Shown here: piece after piece, positions 17,413-26,199 of the stretch
Position numbering within the stretch: position 1 is the stretch's first letter
How the letters are laid out: every line of letters starts with the position of its first letter
NCBI RefSeq assembly: GCF_000718555.1
Contig: NZ_JOAN01000007.1
Location: forward strand, 62,001-126,000
DNA length: 64,000 nucleotides
Direction: 5' to 3'
Source of the DNA: Micromonospora chokoriensis
GTDB lineage: Bacteria; Actinomycetota; Actinomycetes; Mycobacteriales; Micromonosporaceae
Position numbers and translations under genes: made by a program
The notes under the pieces: model-generated
Databases searched by the model: none
What the model saw: only the letters and a program-made list of their open reading frames with translations
Told to the model about the DNA's origin: nothing

Positions 17413-18867
17413 ATGGACCTCGCCGCCCCGCCGTCGCAGTTATCCGACTCCCTGCGCCTCCGGCGTCACCTGCACCTCGGCGGCGAGTGGACGCCTCCCG
17501 CCGACGCCGCTCTGACCGATGTGGAGAACCCGAGCACCGGGGAGCTGATCGGGCAGGTGCCGGCCGGCACCCCGGCCGACGTGGACCGCGCCGTGGCCGC
17601 CGCCCGTGCCGCGTTCCCCGGCTGGTCGGCCGCCTCCCCCGCGGAGCGCTCCGCTCACCTCGACCGGCTGCACACCGCGCTCGCCGCCCGCGCCGACGAC
17701 CTCGCCCGCACCATCGCCGTCGAGCAGGGCTCACCGCTCAAGCTCGCCACCCGGGTGCAGGTCGGGCTCCCGTTGACCGTGCTGCGCGACCACGTCGCGC
17801 TCGCCGCCCGCGCACCGGCCGACGAGACGATCGGCAACTCCCTCGTCGTCCGCGAGCCGATCGGCGTGGTCGGCGCGATCACCCCGTGGAACTACCCACT
17901 GCACCAGGTGCTGGCGAAGCTGGCCCCCGCCCTGGCTGCCGGCTGCACGGTGGTGCTCAAGCCCAGCGAGCTGACCCCGTTGACCGCGTACCTGCTCTTC
18001 GACGCGGTCACCGAGGCTGGGCTGCCGCCGGGGGTGCTCAACCTGGTCCCCGGCACCGGGCCGGTGGTCGGCGAGGCCCTCGCCGGGCACCCCGACGTCG
18101 ACCTGGTCTCGTTCACCGGCAGCACCGTCACCGGCGCGCGGATCATGCGGCTCGCCGCCGATCGGATCGCCCGGGTCGCGCTGGAGTTGGGCGGCAAGTC
18201 CGCCAACGTGATCCTCCCCGACGCCGACCTGGCCACCGCCGTCAAGGTGGGCGTCGGCAACGCGCTGCTCAACTCCGGTCAGACCTGCACGGCGTGGACC
18301 CGGATGCTGGTGCACCGCGACCGGTACGACGAAGCCCTCGACCTGGTCGCCGCGGCGGTGGCCGGCTATCGACTCGGCGACCCGTTCGACCCGGCCACCC
18401 GGCTCGGCCCGCTGGTCTCCGCCGCTCAGGCCGAGCGGGTGCGCGGCCACGTCGACCGGGCCCTCGCCGACGGCGCGCGGCTGGTCGCCGGTGGCCCGGA
18501 CGCTCCGGTGCCGACCCGGGGGCACTTCGTCGCCCCGACCGTCTTCGCCGACGTGCACCCCGACAGCGCGCTCGCCCAGGAGGAGGTCTTCGGCCCGGTG
18601 CTCGCCGTCATCCCGTTCACCGACACCGACGAGGCGGTCGCCATCGCCAACAACTCGAAGTACGGGCTGGCCGGCGCGGTCTGGTCCGCCGACACCGACG
18701 CGGCGCTCGCGGTGGCCCGGCGGCTGCGCACCGGCGCGGTCGACATCAACGGTGCCCCGTTCAACCCGCTCGCCCCGTTCGGCGGCTACAAGCAGTCCGG
18801 CCTGGGCCGGGAGCTGGGCGTGCACGGGCTCGCCGAGTTCTGCGAGCTGAAGGCGATCCAGCGATGA
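17413..18867 (+). CDS. NAD(P)-dependent aldehyde dehydrogenase
   Basis: A 484-residue enzyme oxidising an aldehyde to a carboxylate. Seen are the conserved ITPWNYPLHQVLAKLAPALA, the cofactor loop VSFTGSTVTGARI, the general-base Glu in LELGGKSANVILPDADL, the catalytic Cys in NSGQTCTAWTRM and EEVFGPVLAVIPF. ATG 17413 has GAAGGGA upstream; longer in-frame versions extend into tetR and are not credible. Its stop overlaps the alcohol dehydrogenase start (ATGA), so the two are co-translated. Together they could turn an alcohol into an acid that, after CoA activation, feeds the divergent acyl-CoA dehydrogenase. That pathway is an inference. Confidence 0.93.
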   Translation: MDLAAPPSQLSDSLRLRRHLHLGGEWTPPADAALTDVENPSTGELIGQVPAGTPADVDRAVAAARAAFPGWSAASPAERSAHLDRLHTALAARADDLARTIAVEQGSPLKLATRVQVGLPLTVLRDHVALAARAPADETIGNSLVVREPIGVVGAITPWNYPLHQVLAKLAPALAAGCTVVLKPSELTPLTAYLLFDAVTEAGLPPGVLNLVPGTGPVVGEALAGHPDVDLVSFTGSTVTGARIMRLAADRIARVALELGGKSANVILPDADLATAVKVGVGNALLNSGQTCTAWTRMLVHRDRYDEALDLVAAAVAGYRLGDPFDPATRLGPLVSAAQAERVRGHVDRALADGARLVAGGPDAPVPTRGHFVAPTVFADVHPDSALAQEEVFGPVLAVIPFTDTDEAVAIANNSKYGLAGAVWSADTDAALAVARRLRTGAVDINGAPFNPLAPFGGYKQSGLGRELGVHGLAEFCELKAIQR

Positions 18868-20003
18868 GCTACCGGGAGCCGGCAGCCGCGTCGACGGACG
18901 GCATCGAGCCGGCGTCCGTGCCGGTAATTGTTCGCGCGCTCGTCGCGCGCTCCTCCGGTGCCGAGCTGCGGGTCGAGCAGGTACGCCTGCCCGCGCCCGG
19001 CCCCGGCGAGGTGCGGGTGAGGATCCGCGCCGCCGGTGTCTGCCACTCCGACCTGTCCATGGTCAACGGCACCCTCGCCGCGCGGTTCCCGCTGGTGCTC
19101 GGGCACGAGGCGACCGGGGTAGTGGCCGAGGTCGGGCCGGGCAGTCGGCTGGCGGTAGGCACGCCGGTGGTGCTCAACTGGGCGCCCGCCTGTCGGGCCT
19201 GCTGGTGGTGTCGGCACGACGAGCCGTGGCTCTGCGCCAACACCACGGCCCCGACCGTGCCACGCGGCGAGACCGAGGACGGGGTACCGCTGCACCTGAC
19301 CCTCGGCCTCGGCGCGCTCGCCGAGGCGGTGGTGGTGCCCGAGAGCGCTGTCATCGCCATCCCCGCCGGGCTGCGGCCCGAGCAGGCCGCGCTGCTCGGC
19401 TGCGCGGTGCTCACCGGTGTCGGCGCGGTCGGCAACACCGCCCGGGTGGCCCCCGGTGAGTCGGTGGCGGTGATCGGCCTCGGTGGGGTCGGGCTCGCCG
19501 TGCTGAGCGCCGCCCGCCGGGCCGGGGCCACGACGATCCTCGCGGTCGACGTCGCCGAGGCCAAGCGCGACCTGGCGCTCGCCGCCGGGGCGACCGACTT
19601 CCTGCTCTCCGACGACCGGCTCTCCAAGGAGGTGCGGGCGCGCACCGAGAGTCGGGGCGTCGACCACGCCTTCGAGTGCGTCGGTCGGGCCGCCACCATC
19701 CGCGCCGCCTGGCGGCTCACCCGGCGCGGGGGAACGGTCACCGTGGTCGGCATGGGCGCGAAGGACGACATGGTGAGCCTCGGCGCGCTGGACATCTTCC
19801 ACTCCGCCCGCACCCTGCGCTCCTCGGTGTACGGCTCGTCCGACCCCGACCGGGAGGTGCCGGTGCTGGCTGCCGAACTCGCCGCGGGTGCGCTGGATCT
19901 GGGCGTGCTGGTCAGCGGCACGATTCCGTTGGACGAGGCGCCCACGGCGTTCGACCGCCTGGCGCGGGGCGAGGGTGCCCGCTGGGTGGTCACCCTGGAC
20001 TGA
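18864..20003 (+). CDS. Zinc-dependent alcohol dehydrogenase (medium-chain family)
   Basis: A 379-residue MDR-family dehydrogenase. The catalytic zinc ligands appear in GVCHSDLSM (Cys) and LGHEATGVV (His, Glu). The structural-zinc loop CRACWWCRHDEPWLC supplies four cysteines. The Rossmann motif is VAVIGLGGVGLAVLSAARRAG, followed by the cofactor-selecting acidic residue in ILAVDVAEAK, which favours NAD. It overlaps the upstream aldehyde dehydrogenase gene by ATGA. The first 20 residues are a poorly conserved extension, so a later start is possible. Confidence 0.93.
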   Translation: MSYREPAAASTDGIEPASVPVIVRALVARSSGAELRVEQVRLPAPGPGEVRVRIRAAGVCHSDLSMVNGTLAARFPLVLGHEATGVVAEVGPGSRLAVGTPVVLNWAPACRACWWCRHDEPWLCANTTAPTVPRGETEDGVPLHLTLGLGALAEAVVVPESAVIAIPAGLRPEQAALLGCAVLTGVGAVGNTARVAPGESVAVIGLGGVGLAVLSAARRAGATTILAVDVAEAKRDLALAAGATDFLLSDDRLSKEVRARTESRGVDHAFECVGRAATIRAAWRLTRRGGTVTVVGMGAKDDMVSLGALDIFHSARTLRSSVYGSSDPDREVPVLAAELAAGALDLGVLVSGTIPLDEAPTAFDRLARGEGARWVVTLD

Positions 20004-20138
20004 CGCTCGTCACAGCCGACACTCGGCGTCGAGCTGCGATATCAACTCGGGGAGCGGCGGGCGTGGTTGGCCAGGTGCCCTGGGTCGACCCGGAAGGACC
20101 AACCCTGGGCACCCGGGCGACGAGAGCCGGGCGACTGG

Positions 20139-20426
20139 TCAGAAGGGCGGGGCGTCCTCGCCCATCAGCGCCAGCACGACGCCGCCCTTGCCGCTCTTGA
20201 GGCCCTGGACCACGACCTTGCCGGTGCTGCCGTCGGGCAGCTCCAGGGTGAAGGTCTTTCCGACCGCGTTCTTGGGGCCGTTGCCGGCGCTGTTGGCAGG
20301 TCGGAAGTCGCCTGCCCAGGGCGGAATTCCGCCCCTACGGGCCGGCTCGGCGAAGAGCGCGGCGGTGCCGGGGGTCCTGGTGCCGTCTGAGGAAAGGAGG
20401 ACTGAGGCGCTGCGAAAGGTAGCCAT
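20139..20426 (-). CDS. Small conserved hypothetical protein (95 aa)
   Basis: A short protein starting MATFRSASVLLSSDGTRTPG from ATG 20426. Its middle is Gly/Pro-rich (GGIPPWAGDFRPA) and the C-terminal part (KTFTLELPDGSTGKVVVQGL) looks like a small beta domain. It is predicted soluble, with no signal peptide or cysteines. I do not recognise a named family. The coherent, GC3-biased frame and the beta-rich end make it more than a chance frame. It diverges from the padR gene across a 151-base spacer that holds the PadR operator. Confidence 0.6.
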   Translation of the reverse strand: MATFRSASVLLSSDGTRTPGTAALFAEPARRGGIPPWAGDFRPANSAGNGPKNAVGKTFTLELPDGSTGKVVVQGLKSGKGGVVLALMGEDAPPF

Positions 20427-20534
20427 ATGCGCCAAGGCTAACCCGGACCATGCCGTTCGCGGCACCACAGCTGCCCGTAACGGCGATTCGGTCGACGTCT
20501 CGCCCCGGCCGTTGCGCCAGGAGGTATGCCTAGC

Positions 20535-20552
20535 AGTACTATGCATCGTACT
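20535..20552. promoter_or_regulatory. PadR-type operator
   Basis: AGTACTATGCATCGTACT is an 18-bp near-perfect palindrome (16 of 18 symmetric positions), 25 bases upstream of the padR start. PadR proteins usually bind GTAC- or ATAC-flanked palindromes that overlap their own promoter, so autoregulation is likely. Confidence 0.6.
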
Positions 20553-20577
20553 TCTAGGTTTAGGGGCGGGAGGTTTT

Positions 20578-20943
20578 ATGAAGGTCGCCAAGGACCTGGT
20601 CGCCGCCTCGGCGACACCGATGGTGCTCGGCATCCTGGCCGAGGGCGAGAGCTACGGCTACGCCATCCTCCGGCGGATCAACGAGCTGTCCGGGGGTGAG
20701 CTGGACTGGACCGAAGGGCTGCTGTACCCGTTGCTGCACCGGCTTGAGCGCCTCGGTCATCTGGAGTCGAGCTGGCAGGCGGTCGCCGGCGAGCGGAAGC
20801 GCAAGTACTACCGCATCACCGACCGGGGTCTGGCCGAGCTGGCCGAGCAGCGCCGGCAGTGGGACACCGTGGTGGGTGCGCTCAAGGAGATCTGGCACGA
20901 CCGCGCGCCGCTGACGGTGCGCCCGTTGGAGGGCCTGGCATGA
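20578..20943 (+). CDS. PadR-family transcriptional regulator
   Basis: A 121-residue winged-helix protein with the family core SYGYAILRRINELSGGELDW and the wing LYPLLHRLERLGHLESSW, followed by the C-terminal dimerisation helix. ATG 20578 follows GGGAGG. The stop overlaps the start of the downstream membrane protein (ATGA at 20940). PadR genes coupled to membrane proteins with a permease-prefix domain are common in actinobacteria, and the regulator usually represses its own operon. Confidence 0.92.
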   Translation: MKVAKDLVAASATPMVLGILAEGESYGYAILRRINELSGGELDWTEGLLYPLLHRLERLGHLESSWQAVAGERKRKYYRITDRGLAELAEQRRQWDTVVGALKEIWHDRAPLTVRPLEGLA

Positions 20944-22316
20944 CGGCGCACGAGGGGCCGCAGGAGTTGGAAGCGCAGTTTGAGCAGTGGCGCCAGTACG
21001 TGCTGCGCCGCCGGGAGCTGCAGGCGGTGGACGCCGACGAGCTGGAAGACCACCTTCGCGGCTCCGTCGACGAGCTCGTGGCCGCTGGCCTGAGCCCGGA
21101 CGAGGCGTTTCTGGTCGCGGTGAAAAGGATGGGCAGCCTCGACGAACTCTCCCGGGAGTTCGCCCGGGAACACTCGGAACGGCTATGGAAGCAGTTGGTG
21201 CTGACCGGCGACTCCGGCAGCCCGGTCGGCGGCACGCGCTCGCGTCGGGACCTGTGGGTCATGCTCGGCTGTGCGGCGGGTGCGCTGGTGTCCGTCAAGG
21301 TGCCGGCGTTGTTCGGGCTGAGCTTCGCCGACGACGGCTCGTTCTACGCGCGGAACTTCACCCTGTTCGCGTTGCCCTGGCTGGCGGCGTTCCTGGCCTG
21401 GCGCCGGGGAGCCCGACGGTCGGTGATCGCGGCACTGGCGGTGTTCTTCGTAATCGGCGCGGTGGCGGCCAACGCCTACCCCCTGGCGGACGATTCGCAG
21501 TCCGTGGTCGTCACCAGCGTTCACCTTCCCATCGCCCTGTGGCTGGTGGTCGGTCTGGCCTATGTCGCCGACGACTGGCGCTCCTCCCGCCGACGCATGG
21601 ACTTCATCCGGTTCACCGGTGAGTGGTTCATCTACCTGGTGCTGATGGCCCTCGGTGGCGGCGTGCTCTCCGCGTTCCTGTTCAACACCTTCGCGGCCAT
21701 CGGAATCGTCCCGGAGGAGTTCGTCTCGCAGTGGCTTCTGCCCGGTGGCGCCGCAGCCGCGGTCGTCGTGGCCGGGTGGCTCGTCGAGGCCAAGCAGAGT
21801 GTCGTCGAGAACATCGCGCCGGTCCTCACCCGGCTGTTCACCCCGCTCTTCACGGCCGCCCTGCTCGCCTTCCTCGTCGCTGTCGTCTGGACCAGCCACG
21901 GCATCGACGTCGAGCGTGAGGCGCTGCTCCTCTTCGACCTCCTGCTGGTCGTGGTGCTGGGGCTGCTGCTCTACTCACTCTCGGCCCGCGATCCGCTGGC
22001 CCCGCCCGGCCCGTTCGACAAACTTCAACTCGCGCTCGTGGTCAGTGCGTTGGCCATCGACGTGCTGGTGTTGGTAGAGATCACCGGGCGCATCACCGAT
22101 GACTACGGCAGTACGCCCAACCGGGCTGCCGCGCTCGGCGAGAACGTGATCCTCCTGGTCAACCTCGCGTGGTCGGCGTGGCTGCTGCTGTCCTTCATCC
22201 GTCGGCGCACGCCGTTCGGGACACTCGTTCGGTGGCAGACCGGCTACCTGCCGGTCTACGCAGCGTGGGCCTGGATCGTGGTCCTCGTGTTTCCGCCGCT
22301 GTTCAGCTTCGCCTAG
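20940..22316 (+). CDS. Permease-prefix (HAAS-like) domain multi-pass membrane protein
   Basis: A 458-residue protein. The cytoplasmic N-terminus (about residues 10-85) has ELEDHLRGSVDELVAAGLSPDEAF and LSREFAREHSERLWKQL, the permease-prefix/HAAS-type domain often encoded beside PadR genes. About ten hydrophobic segments follow, without ABC or MFS signatures. The function is unknown; a role in envelope stress sensing is only a guess from the PadR coupling. It is translated from an ATGA overlap with padR and ends just before a bidirectional terminator. Confidence 0.8.
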   Translation: MTAHEGPQELEAQFEQWRQYVLRRRELQAVDADELEDHLRGSVDELVAAGLSPDEAFLVAVKRMGSLDELSREFAREHSERLWKQLVLTGDSGSPVGGTRSRRDLWVMLGCAAGALVSVKVPALFGLSFADDGSFYARNFTLFALPWLAAFLAWRRGARRSVIAALAVFFVIGAVAANAYPLADDSQSVVVTSVHLPIALWLVVGLAYVADDWRSSRRRMDFIRFTGEWFIYLVLMALGGGVLSAFLFNTFAAIGIVPEEFVSQWLLPGGAAAAVVVAGWLVEAKQSVVENIAPVLTRLFTPLFTAALLAFLVAVVWTSHGIDVEREALLLFDLLLVVVLGLLLYSLSARDPLAPPGPFDKLQLALVVSALAIDVLVLVEITGRITDDYGSTPNRAAALGENVILLVNLAWSAWLLLSFIRRRTPFGTLVRWQTGYLPVYAAWAWIVVLVFPPLFSFA

Positions 22317-22338
22317 CCCGAGATCAACGCAACGCGCG

Positions 22339-22370
22339 AGCCGGCCCACCTGTAGCGGGGTGGGCCGGCT
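22339..22370. terminator. Bidirectional hairpin terminator
   Basis: A perfect 12-bp stem (22339-22350 with 22359-22370, AGCCGGCCCACC) and an 8-base loop lie between the convergent membrane-protein and SPFH genes. No U-tract follows on either side, as is usual in high-GC actinobacteria. Confidence 0.75.
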
Positions 22371-22375
22371 GCGGG

Positions 22376-23233
22376 TCACTTGCCGGTGACGATGCCCGGG
22401 TTGATGCAGAGCCCCGGGTTCGCGCCGTTCTTCTCCGCGATCTCCAGGCAGCGGGTCACCTTGTCGACCTTCGCGTTGGTCTCGGTGATCTGCTTGGAGA
22501 TCTCCGCGTTCTTGCGGTCCTGCTCCAGGTTGCGGGTCTGTGCCAGCTTGTCCTGGAACGCCTTGATGTTGCCCTCGGTCTTGTCGTCGTGGTTCACCCG
22601 GGTGATGGTCACCGAGAGGATGTCCACGTCGGTGGCGAGCCGGGTCTCCGCGCTGGTCTTGATGTTCGCGGCGAACGGCTTCAGGTCGACGTTGAGGTCG
22701 CCGGTCTGGGCGTCGATCTTCTCCAGCGGGTTGTACGCCGCGAAGGCGTCGTTGACCGCGCTGTCGAGCTGCACACCCACCCGCTGCCCCCGGAAGCTGT
22801 CGAAGTCGCCCTTGTAGTCCATGAACTGCTTCGGTGCGTTCTCCGGCTTGACCTGCCACTCGACGAGCACCTCGACGCAGGCGTCGGCGAGGGTGCCGGT
22901 GCGTACGCGGACGCAGTTGTCGCCGCCGATGTGGTCGTACTTCTGCCGGCCCGCGTCCCACTCGCCGACCTTCTGCCAGGGCGCCACCCACTTCAGGCCC
23001 GAGCCGGTCACCTCGCCGGTGGGCTTGCCGAAGCTGGTGACGATGCCGACCGAGCGGATGGGCACCGAGTGGGCGCTGGAGGCGACACCCACCACCAGGG
23101 TGAGGGCGAGGAAGGCGAGCGCCGCGAGGGCGGCGATCCGCTTCGGCGACCGTGCGGGGGCGACGAGAGCGACGACAGCGCTGACCGCCAGGGCGACGGC
23201 GAAGACGATCGCCATGGTGAAACCGACGGGCAT
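22376..23233 (-). CDS. SPFH/prohibitin-domain membrane protein
   Basis: A 285-residue protein with two N-terminal membrane helices (FTMAIVFAVALAVSAVVALV and IAALAALAFLALTLVVGVAS). An SPFH domain follows, starting with the typical SVGIVTSFGKPTGEVTGSGL and including VDILSVTITRVNHDD. A helical segment (KLAQTRNLEQDRKNAEISKQI) should form the coiled coil used for ring assembly. Two late cysteines (TRCLEIAEKNGANPGLC) may pair. SPFH proteins scaffold membrane microdomains or protease complexes; no protease gene is adjacent. ATG 23233 is used; a second ATG seven codons later would also work. Confidence 0.85.
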   Translation of the reverse strand: MPVGFTMAIVFAVALAVSAVVALVAPARSPKRIAALAALAFLALTLVVGVASSAHSVPIRSVGIVTSFGKPTGEVTGSGLKWVAPWQKVGEWDAGRQKYDHIGGDNCVRVRTGTLADACVEVLVEWQVKPENAPKQFMDYKGDFDSFRGQRVGVQLDSAVNDAFAAYNPLEKIDAQTGDLNVDLKPFAANIKTSAETRLATDVDILSVTITRVNHDDKTEGNIKAFQDKLAQTRNLEQDRKNAEISKQITETNAKVDKVTRCLEIAEKNGANPGLCINPGIVTGK

Positions 23234-23404
23234 GGGGTGGGAACCTTCCGCTGAACTGTGTGGATCATCAACCTAGGGGGCTCGGTCAAGTTGGCGGCGC
23301 GGGGGAGTGGCGTTCGTGCACGTCAACCGCAGGCCGAATATGGAGTCCATCGACATGGCTCGACTCCGTCGGCTCGCCGTAGGTTTCGTCCACGCGACGG
23401 CCCT

Positions 23405-23418
23405 GTGACCGCGGTCAC
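23405..23418. promoter_or_regulatory. Palindrome upstream of the liv operon
   Basis: GTGACCGCGGTCAC is a perfect 14-bp palindrome 38 bases before livG. It is placed where a repressor of the operon would act. No cognate regulator gene lies next to it. Confidence 0.45.
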
Positions 23419-23456
23419 CGAATCGACCGTCGCTGCGGCGTGCGGAGGATGAGGCG

Positions 23457-24218
23457 ATGGCCGGGCAAGCGCTCCTGTCGGCCCGTGGGCTGACCCGGGA
23501 CTTCCGGGGTTTCCGGGCGGTCGACGACGTCGACCTCGACGTGGCGTCGGACAGTGTGCACGCGCTTGTCGGCCCGAACGGCGCGGGCAAGACCACCCTG
23601 TTCAACCTGCTCACCGGTTTCCTGCGACCGAGCGGCGGCCGGATCGAGCTGGCCGGGCGGGACGTCACCGGGCTGCCCCCGGAGCAGGTGGCCCGCCTCG
23701 GCGTGGCCCGCTCGTTCCAGATCACCAGCCTCTTTCCGCAGCTGTCCGCCCGTGAGCACGTCGCGCTTGCGTTGCAGTCGCCCAGCGGGCTGGGCTGGCG
23801 GTTCTGGCGTTCGGCGAAGTTGATGAGCCGCTACACCGAGCGGGCCGACGAGCTGTTGGCCATGGTGGGGCTGGCCGAGCTGGCGCAGGTGCCGTCCGAG
23901 TCGCTGGCGTACGGCCGTAAACGGGCTCTGGAGCTGGCCATCGCTCTGGCGCTCGATCCGAAGGTGCTGTTGCTCGACGAGCCGACCGCGGGCATGGGCC
24001 TGGAGGACGTCGATCGCACCGTCGAGCTGATCGGCCGGGTCCGCCAGGGCCGGACCGTGGTGATGGTCGAACACAACATGAGCGTGGTCGGCCGACTCGC
24101 CGACACAGTGACCGTGCTCCAGGCCGGCAAGGTCCTCGTCGAGGGCCCGTACGAGCAGGTTCGCGCCGACGAGCGTGTGATCACCGCCTACCTGGGAGCC
24201 GCTGATGCTGCGCATTGA
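23457..24218 (+). CDS. livG: Branched-chain amino acid-type ABC transporter ATPase LivG
   Basis: A 253-residue ATPase, one of the two nucleotide-binding subunits of a HAAT-family importer. It has the Walker A motif GPNGAGKTTLF, the Q-loop ARSFQITSLFPQL, the Walker B motif KVLLLDEPTAGMG and the switch His in VEHNMSVV. The signature LAYGRKRALELAIAL replaces LSGGQ, as is usual in LivG. ATG 23457 follows GGAGGATGAG. The end overlaps livF. It is the first gene of livGFKHM; ATPase genes precede the binding protein, an uncommon but known order. The substrate may be branched-chain amino acids, urea or short amides. Confidence 0.9.
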   Translation: MAGQALLSARGLTRDFRGFRAVDDVDLDVASDSVHALVGPNGAGKTTLFNLLTGFLRPSGGRIELAGRDVTGLPPEQVARLGVARSFQITSLFPQLSAREHVALALQSPSGLGWRFWRSAKLMSRYTERADELLAMVGLAELAQVPSESLAYGRKRALELAIALALDPKVLLLDEPTAGMGLEDVDRTVELIGRVRQGRTVVMVEHNMSVVGRLADTVTVLQAGKVLVEGPYEQVRADERVITAYLGAADAAH

Positions 24219-24897
24219 GAACCTGTCCGCCTCCTACGGCGAGGCGCAGGTGCTGCGCGACGTCAGCCTCCAGGTCTCCGCCGGCGAGGTGGTCACCCTG
24301 GTCGGCCGCAACGGCGCCGGCAAGTCCACCCTGCTGCGCTGCGTGATGGGGCTGCACCCCGGCCAGCGCGGCACGGTGGAGCTGGACGGGCGGGACATCA
24401 CCCGGCTGCCGGCGCACAAGCGGGCCCGCCTCGGGTTGGGCTGGGTGCCCGACGACCGGGGCAGCTACGCCACGTTGACCGTCACCGAGAACCTCACGCT
24501 GCCACCCACCGTCGGCCCCGACCCGTGGTCGCTGGAACGGGTGTACGCGGCGTTCCCGGCCCTGCACACCCGGCGGGACTCGGCGGCCACCATGCTCTCC
24601 GGCGGCGAGCAGCAGATGCTCGCGCTGGCCCGGGTGCTGCGGATGGGCGCCCGGCTGCTGCTCTGCGACGAGCCCACCGAAGGGCTGTCGCCACTGCTGG
24701 TGCAGCAGGTCGGCGACCTGCTGCGCGAGGCCAAACGGCACGGGGTGACCGTGCTGTTGGTCGAACAGAACCTGCACTTCGCCACAGGTGTCGCCGACCG
24801 GCACTACCTGCTCGCCGAGGGACGTGTCGCCGAGGCGATGGACAACTCCGAGGTGCGCTCGCGCGAGCGCGAACTGCTCGCGTACCTCGGGATCTGA
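24205..24897 (+). CDS. livF: Branched-chain amino acid-type ABC transporter ATPase LivF
   Basis: A 230-residue second ATPase subunit. It has the Walker A motif GRNGAGKSTLL, the LivF-specific LGWVPDDRGSYATLTVTENL, the canonical signature LSGGEQQMLALAR, the Walker B motif LLLCDEPTEGLSP and the switch His region VLLVEQNLHFA. The His is displaced by Gln, a common LivF feature. It overlaps livG by 14 bases, which indicates coupled translation. Confidence 0.9.
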   Translation: MLRIENLSASYGEAQVLRDVSLQVSAGEVVTLVGRNGAGKSTLLRCVMGLHPGQRGTVELDGRDITRLPAHKRARLGLGWVPDDRGSYATLTVTENLTLPPTVGPDPWSLERVYAAFPALHTRRDSAATMLSGGEQQMLALARVLRMGARLLLCDEPTEGLSPLLVQQVGDLLREAKRHGVTVLLVEQNLHFATGVADRHYLLAEGRVAEAMDNSEVRSRERELLAYLGI

Positions 24898-24948
24898 ATC
24901 TTCTCAACGACGACCCGCGCGACGACGCACGGGATGGATGGAGTGGGC

Positions 24949-26199
24949 ATGCGCAGGACGATGGGTGTGGCCGCGGCGTCGGCCGTGGTGGTGCTGGTCG
25001 CCGGGTGCGGTGGCGGTGGCCCGCAGTCGAGTGGCGACCAGAAGCTGACCGGCGGCAAGGTCGTGCTGGGCGTGCTCAACGACCAGTCCGGGGCGTACTC
25101 GGAGTTGTCCGGGAAGAACTCGGTGGCGGCGGTGGAGATGGCCATCGCCGACTTCACCGCGAAGTACGGCGACAAGGCGGTGACCAGGGACATCACCGTG
25201 GAGACCGCCGACCACCAGAACAAGCCGGACGTGGCCAACTCCAAGGCCCAGGAGATGTACGACCGCAAGGGCGTCGACCTGATCCTGGACGTGCCCACCT
25301 CGTCGGCCGCGCTGAAGGTCGCCGACGTGGCGAAGGAGAAGAAGAAGCTCTACTTCAACATCGGCGCGGCGACCACCGACCTGACCGGCAAGAGCTGCAA
25401 CAAATACACCTTCCACTACGCGTACGACACGTACATGCTGGCCAACGGCACCGGGAAGACCACCACCGAGCAGATCGGCAAGAACTGGTACATCCTCTAC
25501 CCGAACTACGCCTTCGGTCAGGACATGGAGAAGAGCTTCTCCACCGCGATCACGGCGGCCGGCGGGGCGGTCGTCGGCAAGGACGGGGCGCCGTTCCCGA
25601 ACACCAGCGGTGACTTCTCCACCTTCCTGCTCAAGGCACCGAACCTGAACCCGAAGCCGGACGTGCTGGGCACCATGCAGGCCGGCGCGGAGCTGGTCAA
25701 CGTGGTGAAGCAGTACAACGAGTTCAAGCTGCGGGACAAGGGCGTCGGCCTCGCGGTGGGGCTGATGTTCCTCACCGACATCCACTCGCTCACCCCGGCA
25801 GCGCTGGCCGGCACCACGTACACCGACGCCTGGTACTGGAACTTCGACGCGAAGAACCGGGAGTTCGCCGACCGTTTCCAAGGGAAGGCGGGCACCAGGC
25901 CGACGTTCGCGCACGCGGCCAACTACTCGGCGGCATTGCAGTACCTGGAGGCGGTGCAGGCCGCCGGCACCGACGACGCGGACGCCGTGGTCAAGGGCCT
26001 GGAGGGCAAGACGGTCGAGGACGTCTTCCTGCGCAACGGGAAGATCCGCGCCGAGGACCACCGGGTGGTGCACGACGCGTACCTGGCCCAGGTGAAGCCG
26101 CAGTCCGAGGTCACCGAGCCGTGGGACTACGTGAAGGTGCTCAAGACGATCCCCGCCGCGGAGGCGTTCCGCGCGCCCTCGGCGGACTGCAAACTATGA
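24949..26199 (+). CDS. livK: Substrate-binding lipoprotein of the Liv-type ABC importer
   Basis: A 416-residue periplasmic-binding-fold type I protein anchored as a lipoprotein (signal MRRTMGVAAASAVVVLVAGC, lipid-bearing Cys20). The mature part begins with the usual KVVLGVLNDQSGAYSELSG and continues with TVETADHQNKPDVANSKAQ. Both lobes match the amino-acid/amide-binding family. ATG 24949 follows GGATGGAGTGGGC; the in-frame ATG 24934 would put six extra residues before the signal. It is joined to livH by an ATGA overlap. Confidence 0.92.
   Translation: MRRTMGVAAASAVVVLVAGCGGGGPQSSGDQKLTGGKVVLGVLNDQSGAYSELSGKNSVAAVEMAIADFTAKYGDKAVTRDITVETADHQNKPDVANSKAQEMYDRKGVDLILDVPTSSAALKVADVAKEKKKLYFNIGAATTDLTGKSCNKYTFHYAYDTYMLANGTGKTTTEQIGKNWYILYPNYAFGQDMEKSFSTAITAAGGAVVGKDGAPFPNTSGDFSTFLLKAPNLNPKPDVLGTMQAGAELVNVVKQYNEFKLRDKGVGLAVGLMFLTDIHSLTPAALAGTTYTDAWYWNFDAKNREFADRFQGKAGTRPTFAHAANYSAALQYLEAVQAAGTDDADAVVKGLEGKTVEDVFLRNGKIRAEDHRVVHDAYLAQVKPQSEVTEPWDYVKVLKTIPAAEAFRAPSADCKL

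Noticed and set aside
20004..20138. Possible small gene or RNA after the alcohol dehydrogenase gene
   Set aside because: No stable frame, ribosome site or clear hairpin was visible in these 135 bases.
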